A DNA stretch of 32,019 nucleotides, taken from the NCBI GenBank assembly GCA_947177015.1, contig CAMWSV010000004.1:1-32019 (forward strand), given 5' to 3'. The first letter of the stretch is position 1, and each line of letters starts with the position of its first letter. The position numbers and the translations under genes were made by a program. This document shows, in pieces, positions 20,793 through 28,940 of this stretch. This DNA is from an uncultured Porphyromonadaceae bacterium (GTDB taxonomy: Bacteria; Bacteroidota; Bacteroidia; Bacteroidales; Muribaculaceae). The notes under the pieces are model-generated. The model did no database searches. It saw only the letters and a program-made list of their open reading frames with translations, and had not been told where the DNA came from.

Positions 20793-21536
20793 TCACTGCT
20801 TCTTATTACCCTCGTGTTGCTTGAGGGTGATATGGAGGATTTCAAGTTTGCGGGCGTTGATTACCTGAAATGCTTCCAGACTATCGAGCATAGCCCGCGA
20901 GGAGGTGAATTGCCAGGTGCGGGCAATACAATTCCTTCTTGCGGGGGCAAGAGACACCGACTTGCGCACCGCGCCGTTCATCATATATTCAACGTTGATA
21001 TGCCCGATAGAGTTGTCAGCGGCAAATTCTCCTAATGGAGCATTGAGAGCGCCGGAGAATGCCACTACGGTAAGGCCATCGGCAGAGGTGTAGTTGAGCG
21101 CCTGATCGGGAGGCACCACGGTGGAGGTTACGCTTCGCGATGCATCTCCACCTGCGGCGAGACGGATTGCATCGAATTTCTGACCCGAAAGAGCCGCTAT
21201 CACTTCAAATTGCATATCGTTGGTGACACGTGCAATAATGCCGGTGGCTGTGAGGGGATATTCACCCTTAGCCGATGATAAGATATAATATGGCGCTACT
21301 TCGCGTTGATTGGCTACTTGCGAAAACTCCTTGATGTTATTGTCGATATCCTGGCGCAGCGAGATGATACGGGCGGAGTCTTCAGCGCGCATCTTATTTA
21401 TCTGCGCGATGGAGTCGTGGAGCGAAGCGATCCACTCCTCGCGCTGCGACTGAGCCTTAGCCGGGTTATATTTCTTGCAACTCCCGGCGGCGAAGATCAG
21501 AGCGCAGGGGAGCACCAAGGGGAGATATCTATTCAT
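20793..21536 (-). CDS. Hypothetical lipoprotein with N-terminal coiled coil
   Basis: MNRYLPLVLPCALIFAAGSCKKY lipobox followed by heptad-like 'WIASLHDSIAQINKMRAEDSARIISLRQDIDNNI'; 247 aa. Confidence 0.7.
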   Translation of the reverse strand: MNRYLPLVLPCALIFAAGSCKKYNPAKAQSQREEWIASLHDSIAQINKMRAEDSARIISLRQDIDNNIKEFSQVANQREVAPYYILSSAKGEYPLTATGIIARVTNDMQFEVIAALSGQKFDAIRLAAGGDASRSVTSTVVPPDQALNYTSADGLTVVAFSGALNAPLGEFAADNSIGHINVEYMMNGAVRKSVSLAPARRNCIARTWQFTSSRAMLDSLEAFQVINARKLEILHITLKQHEGNKKQ

Positions 21537-21545
21537 TTTCTTCGA

Positions 21546-21577
21546 GTTGATGAGTTTATGGGTTGATGAGTTTATGG
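21546..21577. repeat. Perfect 16-bp tandem duplication
   Basis: GTTGATGAGTTTATGG x2, filling the relA-to-lipoprotein gap. Confidence 0.9.
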
Positions 21578-21580
21578 GTT

Positions 21581-23833
21581 TTAGATTCGGGTCACCTCCT
21601 TGACCCCCTTTACGGTGCGTATCTTCTTCATCACTGACGAAAGTTGGGAATTGTCAGAGACACCGATGGTGAGGTAGCCCTGAAACATTCCGGCATTATC
21701 CGTATCCACCGAGATGTTGCGCAGGTTGACGCCCATCTCTTTGGAAATGATGGAGGTGATATTAGCGAGGATGCCGAGATCATCATTGCCGATGATGCGC
21801 ACATTGGCAGAGAGCATATCTCCCGTCTTACCGCTCCATTCCACGGGTATCACGCGATAGGGGTAACGCGCGCGGATGTTGGCGGCATTCGGACAATCCT
21901 TCTTATGCACTTTCACCGTGCCCTCGGAGGAGATGAATCCGAATACGTCATCGCCATATATAGGATTGCAGCACTTGGCAAACTTATAACTCAGACCGGC
22001 GATCGATTTGCCACCGATTACAAGCACATCGCTCTTGGAATCCTCCTTCTCATTTTGCTGAAGCACAAACTCACCCGCCGATACTTTCTCGCCATCGCCC
22101 GTTTCCGCTATGACTTCATCCTGATAAGTCTGGAGGAAGCGCGCCACGTCGAGTTTCTCAGTAGCCATATCCGAATAGAATTCATTGGCAAACTTATAGC
22201 CTGCCTTCTTTATGAGTTTCATCAGTATAGACTCGTCGAGTTCGATCTTGCGATTTTTGGCGCGGCGTTCAAGGAGTTCCTTACCGAGGTCAGCGAGTTT
22301 CTGAGCCTCCTCGTTGAGAGCCTGACGAATCTTATTACGTGCCTTGGTGCTGACCACGATGTTGAGCCAGTCCTGTTTGGGAGTCTGGGTCGAGGAGGTG
22401 ATGATCTCTACAGTGTCGCCGTTCTGGATGCGATGTGTTATCTTGCGGTGTTTGCCATTGACTACGGCTCCAATACACTGCGAACCCACGTTGGAATGAA
22501 TTCTGAAAGCGAAATCCAGCACGGTGGCTCCGGCAGGGAGTTTGAAGAGGTCGCCTTTGGGAGTAAAGGCGTAAATTTCCTTCTCGTAATCATCCATCTT
22601 GAGATGGCGCATCATCTCCATCGGTCCGTCGTGGGCGGATTCGAGAATGTCGCGGATATTATTCATCCACTGGTCGGTGGAATCAGACTTAACCCCCTTA
22701 TATCGCCAATGGGCGGCGAGACCCTTCTCTGCCACGAGGTCCATGCGGCGCGTACGGAACTGCACTTCGACCCACTTGCTTTCGGGACCCATCACCGTGG
22801 CATGAAGCGATTCATAGCCGTTGCTTTTAGGAATTGAGATCCAGTCGCGCATACGGGCAGGGTTAGGGGTGTACATATCGGTGAGGATAGAATAGGCGAG
22901 CCAGCAATCCGACTTCTCCTTCTCAGGCTCCGAATCCAGAATCACGCGGATGGCAAAGAGGTCGTAGATGCCTGATACATCCACTTTCTGCTTCTTCATC
23001 TTGCCCCAGATTGATGAAATCGACTTTGTGCGCCCCTTGATGGAGAACTTGAGTCCGGCGGCTTCGAGTTTCTGCTTCACCGGGTCGATGAAGGATTTGA
23101 TATAAGCATCGCGCGAACGCTTGGTAGCGTTAAGTTTATGCGCTATCTGAGAGTAGATCTCGCGATTCGAATATTTCAGCGAGAGATCTTCGAGTTCGCT
23201 TTTGAGTTTATAGAGTCCGAGGCGGTGGGCGAGTTGGGCGTAAAGGCAATTAGCCTCAAAAGCCACGTCGCGCACCCAATCCTGATCGGGATGCAGATTG
23301 ATGTCGCGCATCAGCACGAGGCACTTCACGATCATGATGATGATCACGCGGATGTCGTCGGCGAGGCTCAGCATCAGTCCGCGGAAGTTGTCCTGATTCA
23401 CGGCATTGTTCTTATTCGAGAATTTCTCAACGGCAGCCACTCCTACAAGCAGCGAAGCCACGTCCTCACCCCAGAGCGAGCGGAGTTCGCTGATGCTGTA
23501 GATCTCATCCTCAAGCATGGGGTAGAGGATTATGGCGAGCATTATATTATGGTCCGGGTCTATGGCATCGGCAAAGAGGAGAGCCGTCTTCAGGGTGAGC
23601 AACGCCTTGGAGATGCCGTGAGTGTTGCGCGGAGTCTCACCGCGTCGCATGGCCTCAATGCAGAGCGACTTTATTTTTGCAATCTCATTTGCCGATAGCG
23701 ACTCGGCGGCGATTGCCTCTACCCGGCGTATCAGCGAGAGTATCTCGCGCCTTTCTGCCACACTAAGCGGAGCGGTAGGGGAGAGGATTGCCCCCTCTGG
23801 TTGAATAGAGGGGTGAGAAATATGTGTTTCCAT
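21581..23833 (-). CDS. relA: RelA/SpoT-family (p)ppGpp synthetase, degenerate HD domain
   Basis: Synthetase 'GRTKSISSIWGKM...RMRDWISIPKSNGYESLHATVMGPESKWVEVQFRTRRM...AAHWRYK', TGS 'IYAFTPKGDLFKLPAGATVLDFAFRIHS', CC domain and C-terminal ACT; start set at METHIS (23833). Confidence 0.93.
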   Translation of the reverse strand: METHISHPSIQPEGAILSPTAPLSVAERREILSLIRRVEAIAAESLSANEIAKIKSLCIEAMRRGETPRNTHGISKALLTLKTALLFADAIDPDHNIMLAIILYPMLEDEIYSISELRSLWGEDVASLLVGVAAVEKFSNKNNAVNQDNFRGLMLSLADDIRVIIIMIVKCLVLMRDINLHPDQDWVRDVAFEANCLYAQLAHRLGLYKLKSELEDLSLKYSNREIYSQIAHKLNATKRSRDAYIKSFIDPVKQKLEAAGLKFSIKGRTKSISSIWGKMKKQKVDVSGIYDLFAIRVILDSEPEKEKSDCWLAYSILTDMYTPNPARMRDWISIPKSNGYESLHATVMGPESKWVEVQFRTRRMDLVAEKGLAAHWRYKGVKSDSTDQWMNNIRDILESAHDGPMEMMRHLKMDDYEKEIYAFTPKGDLFKLPAGATVLDFAFRIHSNVGSQCIGAVVNGKHRKITHRIQNGDTVEIITSSTQTPKQDWLNIVVSTKARNKIRQALNEEAQKLADLGKELLERRAKNRKIELDESILMKLIKKAGYKFANEFYSDMATEKLDVARFLQTYQDEVIAETGDGEKVSAGEFVLQQNEKEDSKSDVLVIGGKSIAGLSYKFAKCCNPIYGDDVFGFISSEGTVKVHKKDCPNAANIRARYPYRVIPVEWSGKTGDMLSANVRIIGNDDLGILANITSIISKEMGVNLRNISVDTDNAGMFQGYLTIGVSDNSQLSSVMKKIRTVKGVKEVTRI

Positions 23834-23925
23834 AAATCCAATAGTTCTTAAAAGAGAGATTCCGGCGGATTGCCATATATGAGCGGAATGCCTTACGGAA
23901 AAAGATTCCGGAATCAGTGTTGCTA

Positions 23926-23957
23926 CAAACTTACAAAATTTATTGAATCTATGCAAG
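23926..23957 (-). promoter_or_regulatory. Bacteroidota promoter for relA
   Basis: Minus strand CTTG-N20-TAAGTTTG. Confidence 0.65.
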
Positions 23958-23994
23958 AATAATAATGCAAGAATAAATAATAATGTAAGAATAA
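23951..23994. repeat. Three-copy repeat ATG(C/T)AAGAATAA overlapping the relA -33 region
   Basis: Copies at 23951-23962, 23965-23976, 23983-23994. Confidence 0.75.
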
Positions 23995-24013
23995 CAAAGA
24001 TTAAAATATAAAA

Positions 24014-24045
24014 TTTGCGATATTTAAAAAAAAACTGTAAATTTG
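24014..24045 (+). promoter_or_regulatory. Bacteroidota promoter for the NSS transporter
   Basis: Exact TTTG(24014-24017)-N20-TAAATTTG(24038-24045). Confidence 0.75.
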
Positions 24046-24050
24046 AGCAG

Positions 24051-24104
24051 TTTTAATCAAAGTCACTGTAGTTTTAACATAATCAAGTGTAATTTTGATT
24101 AAAA
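24051..24104. repeat. Perfect 11-bp inverted repeat in the NSS transporter leader
   Basis: TTTTAATCAAA (24051-24061) / TTTGATTAAAA (24094-24104), 32-nt spacer containing another AATCAA. Confidence 0.75.
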
Positions 24105-24177
24105 ATAAAGCAGGGTAAATGTTATGGTTTCCTGCAGGTTTAACTAAATAAGATCACGGTGGAAGTCCGATACATAG

Positions 24178-25581
24178 ATGCAAGCAAAGAGTGCAAGCAA
24201 CGAATTTTCGAGTAAGATAGGCCTTGTGGCAGCCACGTTGGGTTCGGCTGTGGGGCTTGGCAGTATATGGCGTTTCCCTGCTGAAGCGCAGGAAAACGGT
24301 GGCGGAGCGTTCCTCTTGGTATATATCGCCTGTGTGCTTCTGCTCGGTATTCCGGTTATGGTGGCAGAGATGGCGATAGGCAGATCGGGAGGTTTCGCCG
24401 ATCGGCTTGCGGCATCTGATTCGGAGCCTGCTGCGGATGCCAAGAAGAATCCCTGGCGTATGGCAATACTCTTCGGTGTGGTGTCGTCATACATGATTCT
24501 GACGTTCTACATGGTTGTGGCAGGCTGGACGCTGGAGTATCTCGTGGATTCAATCACCGGCACCCTCTATGAAGGCATATCCGCCTCTACGTCCGATTCA
24601 GGAATGGAATCCACATTCCATCAACGTATGGAGGAATATATAGCCTCGGATTGGTCGCCACTCGTCTCCACGTGGGTGGTGATAGCGATGAATGTAGGCA
24701 TCCTTATGCTTGGAGTGAAGAAGGGTATAGAGCGCGCATCCAATATCATGATGCCGGTGCTCTTCGTTCTGCTCCTGATTTTCGGAGTCTATGCGCTTAC
24801 TCTCTCAGGCGCTTCCGAGGGACTGAAATTCTTTTATCATCCCGACTTCTCCAAATTCTCATGGAGCATGATCGTGAATGCTCTGGGACAGACCTTCTTT
24901 TCGCTGAGTCTCGGCACTGGAATCCTCATCACGTACGCATCTTACTATCCGCGCGATACCAGACTCACGAGAACTTCAGCCACAGTGTCAGTGCTCACCA
25001 CGGTGGTGGCGCTGATGATGGGTATGATTATATTCCCGGCAATCTTCACCTACGGACTTGATGTGAACGCCGTGCGCGGCACCACACTGGTGTTTGTAAC
25101 CCTGCCGGAGGTATTTGCCAAATTGCCGGGTTCGCAGTGGTGGTCTATTCTTTTCTTCACCCTTCTGCTGGTGTCGGCGCTGACGAGCACCATCTCTATC
25201 GCAGAGGTGTCGGTGGCTTACGTGCAACGCCATTTCCGCAAGTCACGCCTGAGCGCCACGTTGATCGTGCTGATGCCGCTGGTGGTGTTGAGTTCGCTCT
25301 GTTCGCTTTCTTTCGGCAGACTCGATGACCTTCTCATCTTCGGATACACCATTTTTAATTTCCTCGATACATTCACCACCAACTATATGCTCCCCATCAC
25401 GGCGCTTGTAGGGGTGGTATACATAGGATGGTTCGCCCCCAAGGGCATCCTCAGGGACGAAATCACCAACTACGGCACCACCGGGCGCTTTATGAGTCCG
25501 CTGATGCAGTTTATCATCAGATACCCCGCTCCGATACTCATATTCATCATCCTGCTGAGCGGAATAATTGGGGTGAGATAA
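24178..25581 (+). CDS. Sodium-dependent transporter, NSS/SNF family
   Basis: 'LVAATLGSAVGLGSIWRFPAEAQENGGGAFLLVYIACVLLLGIPVMVAEMAIGR' NSS TM1-2 signature; polytopic. Confidence 0.94.
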   Translation: MQAKSASNEFSSKIGLVAATLGSAVGLGSIWRFPAEAQENGGGAFLLVYIACVLLLGIPVMVAEMAIGRSGGFADRLAASDSEPAADAKKNPWRMAILFGVVSSYMILTFYMVVAGWTLEYLVDSITGTLYEGISASTSDSGMESTFHQRMEEYIASDWSPLVSTWVVIAMNVGILMLGVKKGIERASNIMMPVLFVLLLIFGVYALTLSGASEGLKFFYHPDFSKFSWSMIVNALGQTFFSLSLGTGILITYASYYPRDTRLTRTSATVSVLTTVVALMMGMIIFPAIFTYGLDVNAVRGTTLVFVTLPEVFAKLPGSQWWSILFFTLLLVSALTSTISIAEVSVAYVQRHFRKSRLSATLIVLMPLVVLSSLCSLSFGRLDDLLIFGYTIFNFLDTFTTNYMLPITALVGVVYIGWFAPKGILRDEITNYGTTGRFMSPLMQFIIRYPAPILIFIILLSGIIGVR

Positions 25582-25673
25582 AGATACGAAATGATTACGA
25601 TAATCTATCCGGGATTTCACCGGATCATTACTTAATTATATTAAATTATACTTAACTAAAAAATTCTTAAATC

Positions 25674-28673
25674 ATGAACGACTTTATGAAAAGTATCCTC
25701 GCCGGCGCGTTGGGTCTTACGGCTCTGACGTCAACGGCGGCAACTTTCGTAGGGGATCGCACCGACTTCCGCGACGAGACTATCTACTTCGCGATGACTA
25801 CGCGCTTCTACGACGGCGATCCCGCCAACAATGTGTATTGCTGGGATGGCGTAAATAACATCAACGACCCTGAATGGCGTGGCGATTTCCGTGGCCTGAT
25901 CGACAAACTTGACTATATCAAGGCTCTCGGCTTCACAGCCGTGTGGATTACTCCGATTGTGGAGAATGGTTCGGGTCTCGATTATCATGGTTATCACGCG
26001 ATGGACTTCTCTAAAATCGATCATCGCTATGTATCGAAAGATGCTGATGCGGTGGGTGCCGATGTGGCTTTTCAGGAGTTGATCGATGAGGTGCATAAGC
26101 GCGGCATGAAACTGATTCTCGACATCGTGCTGCAGCATACCGGCAACTTCGGTGAGGATACTCTCTGCAAGATGTTTAAAAAAGACTACACCAAGGATCT
26201 TGCCGACATCAACGCCTCGATGGTGGTGGTGCCCCAGTCGGAAGGTGGTCAGTTGCCCTCCAACTATCCCTCCATGAAACCTGCCGACCAGTATGGCACA
26301 CGCCTGGCGATGATGAAAAATTCAGACTTTACCAACCGCGACAAACACAACTATTGGCATCATAAGGCATGGTTTGACTGGGATGATCCGTCACGCTGGT
26401 GGGGTCAGATCGCCGGCGACTGCGTCGATCTCAATACGGAGCATCCAGCGGTGACGAATTATCTCGTGGATTGCTACTCGCGCTTCATCAAGATGGGTGT
26501 AGACGGATTCCGAATCGATACTGCCGGCCATATTCCGCGTCTTTCGTTCAATAAGATGTTCCTTCCGCAGTTTATGGCTGCCGCCGAGTCTGCCGAGGCC
26601 AAGGCGAAGCGTGGCAATACCCCCTTCTTTATGTATGGTGAGGTGTGTGCCCGCTCTATGGAGGTGATTTACCGCGGAGATAACTATAACTGCTCACCAT
26701 GCTACTATACGTGGAAAGAGAGCAAGGATTATGCCTGGGATATGGACCCCAAATCATGGGATTCCGTGGTGGCAATCCCCACTAAGGATGAGCAATCGCA
26801 GGATTACTTCACCGTTTCGGGACACACCAACTGGGATTCAGTGTTGAAATCGGCTGCGGATGATAAGGGGCACAGCGCTTCGATTCTGCGCCATAGCACC
26901 AATCATAAACTCAATGGCAACGAATATCACACTCCCGATTACTCGGCTCATTCGGGCCTTAATGTGATTGACTTCGCCATGCACTGGAACTTTAATTCGG
27001 CTCAGGGGGCATACGGTGTTCACTCACAGGATGACCTCTATAACGATGCCACCTATAATGTGGTATATGTGGACTCTCACGACTATGCACCGGATAGCAA
27101 CTACCGCTTTATGGGTTCGCAGGAGACGTGGGCGGAAAATCTCTCGCTGATGTTTACATTCCGCGGTATCCCCTGTATTTATTATGGTTCGGAAGTAGAG
27201 TTTCAGAAGGGTAAGGATATCGATAAGGGTGCTATACTCGCGCTTAAGGATACAGGCCGCGCATACTTCGGAGGTTATATTGAAGGTGATGTGAAGGTGA
27301 GTGACTTTGCTGAATATACCGGCACCACAGGCAATATGGCTTCAACACTGTCGTACCCGCTGGCCAAGCATATTCAGCGCCTCAATAAGATCCGCGCCGC
27401 AGTGCCGGCTCTCCGTAAGGGTCAGTACAGCACTGATGGGTGCTCGGGTAAGATGGCGTTTAAGCGCCGCTATACGGATTCCAAAACCGACTCATACGTT
27501 CTGGTCACTATCTCTGGTGATGCAACCTTCACCGGTGTGCTCAACGGCACATATGTGGATGCAATCACGGGCGATGTGCAGAATGTGACTGATGGCAAAC
27601 TCACTGCCAAGTGTTCGGGCAAGGGCAATCTCCGTGTGTATGTGCTCAATACCCAGAAGACAAAGTCACCGGGCAAGGTAGGTGTCGATGGCAAATATCT
27701 CCATGGGGGTACTCCCGTTAATGAATCCTGGGTGGCATGGCCCGATGAGACGATGCCCGAAGAGACATTGACCCAAAAGCCCAACTCTGTGACTCCGACT
27801 CCCGGCGGTAATCGTGTAGAACCTGCGGAGGTGATCAAACCCGCTATGGCTGAAGGTGAGCAGGCTGTATTCTTCGAGCATGAGTCATGGAATCCTGTGA
27901 ATGCATGGATCTGGACTTCAAGCACCAATTATACAGGCGGCACATGGCCCGGTCAGGCAATGACGTATCTCGGCAATAACGTATATAAATGGACTTATAC
28001 CGGCAGCGGCAAGATTGCCGACGGTGCGAAGGTGATCTTCTCAAATGCAGGTAATGATCAGGTCACTAAGGATGGTTTCCCCTTCGTAAACGGAGGTTAT
28101 TACACCGCTGCCGGGCTGAAGACCACTATTGAGGGGGCCGGTGAAATTGAGGACGATCCGGTTGTTCCCGGCAAGGAGACTACTTACACTTACTATTACG
28201 ATGATTCAGAGACAAACTGGGGCAGTGTGAACGCTTACTTCTGGGATCGCGATAACACTGATGCCACCAAGATGCTTGGCGCATGGCCCGGTAAGACAAT
28301 GACCAAGCAGAATGACGGTCTCTTCGCAGTGTCGTTCACATCGGATATTAATTTCGGTAATCCGATGATCATTTTCAACCATAACGGCGAACAGACTGCC
28401 GATCTTGAGGCTGTGAACTATGGAATCTACACCCGCTCAGGATTCAAGCAACAGAGTTCTACAGGCGTTGATAACGTATCGGCAACAGGCGCATTGAAGG
28501 TTTACACGGTAAACCGTTCGCTCGTAATCGAGACACCCGCAGCAGGCAACATCACTATCGCCACTCTCGACGGACGCGGTAGAAACGTAATGCTCAACGA
28601 AGGTGTCAACGTCTTCGTGGATTACGCTCCCGGCTTCTACATCATCGCCGGACATAAAATTATCGTGAAGTAA
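25674..28673 (+). CDS. Secreted GH13 alpha-amylase with two CBM26-like starch-binding modules and T9SS-like C-terminal domain
   Basis: Signal peptide; 'GVDGFRIDTAGH', 'MYGEV', 'NVVYVDSHD' GH13 regions; modules near 'VFFEHESWNPVNAWIW' and 'YYYDDSETNWGSVNAYFW'; C-term '...VYTVNRSLVIETPAAGNITIATLDGRGRNV...GFYIIAGHKIIVK'. Confidence 0.9.
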   Translation: MNDFMKSILAGALGLTALTSTAATFVGDRTDFRDETIYFAMTTRFYDGDPANNVYCWDGVNNINDPEWRGDFRGLIDKLDYIKALGFTAVWITPIVENGSGLDYHGYHAMDFSKIDHRYVSKDADAVGADVAFQELIDEVHKRGMKLILDIVLQHTGNFGEDTLCKMFKKDYTKDLADINASMVVVPQSEGGQLPSNYPSMKPADQYGTRLAMMKNSDFTNRDKHNYWHHKAWFDWDDPSRWWGQIAGDCVDLNTEHPAVTNYLVDCYSRFIKMGVDGFRIDTAGHIPRLSFNKMFLPQFMAAAESAEAKAKRGNTPFFMYGEVCARSMEVIYRGDNYNCSPCYYTWKESKDYAWDMDPKSWDSVVAIPTKDEQSQDYFTVSGHTNWDSVLKSAADDKGHSASILRHSTNHKLNGNEYHTPDYSAHSGLNVIDFAMHWNFNSAQGAYGVHSQDDLYNDATYNVVYVDSHDYAPDSNYRFMGSQETWAENLSLMFTFRGIPCIYYGSEVEFQKGKDIDKGAILALKDTGRAYFGGYIEGDVKVSDFAEYTGTTGNMASTLSYPLAKHIQRLNKIRAAVPALRKGQYSTDGCSGKMAFKRRYTDSKTDSYVLVTISGDATFTGVLNGTYVDAITGDVQNVTDGKLTAKCSGKGNLRVYVLNTQKTKSPGKVGVDGKYLHGGTPVNESWVAWPDETMPEETLTQKPNSVTPTPGGNRVEPAEVIKPAMAEGEQAVFFEHESWNPVNAWIWTSSTNYTGGTWPGQAMTYLGNNVYKWTYTGSGKIADGAKVIFSNAGNDQVTKDGFPFVNGGYYTAAGLKTTIEGAGEIEDDPVVPGKETTYTYYYDDSETNWGSVNAYFWDRDNTDATKMLGAWPGKTMTKQNDGLFAVSFTSDINFGNPMIIFNHNGEQTADLEAVNYGIYTRSGFKQQSSTGVDNVSATGALKVYTVNRSLVIETPAAGNITIATLDGRGRNVMLNEGVNVFVDYAPGFYIIAGHKIIVK

Positions 28674-28792
28674 GCATACGGTCTCGTCTTGAATATAACT
28701 CTCACGGTTGCCTCTCTATCACCATACGCCTTTATGTAAGGGAATCCTCTACATCTGAAAGTAGAGATGCCTCTGTAAAATCAATACATCCG

Positions 28793-28830
28793 CGGCTGCC
28801 CCTCAAATCAGAGGAGCAGCCGTATTTTTT
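28793..28830 (+). terminator. Intrinsic terminator after the amylase
   Basis: CGGCTGC-CCCTC-aaatca-GAGGa-GCAGCCG followed by TATTTTTT. Confidence 0.88.
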
Positions 28831-28876
28831 ATACGGGATAATGGTGGCGTAAAATACGGGATAATGGTGGCGTAAA
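28831..28876. repeat. Perfect 23-bp tandem duplication
   Basis: ATACGGGATAATGGTGGCGTAAA x2, immediately after the terminator and upstream of the antiporter gene. Confidence 0.95.
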
Positions 28877-28940
28877 ATATGCTGTAATCCGGTGAACCTG
28901 CGGGGAAAGATGAGCGTTGAAATTGAAAAATTTAAATGCT

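Noticed and set aside
21644-22837. 397-aa plus-strand ORF opposite relA
   Set aside because: Fully antisense to a well-supported RelA; composition is a codon-bias shadow (His/Ile/Asp-rich), with no recognisable domain
28831-28876. Transposon end or target-site duplication
   Set aside because: Direct adjacent duplication with no intervening element, transposase or terminal inverted repeats
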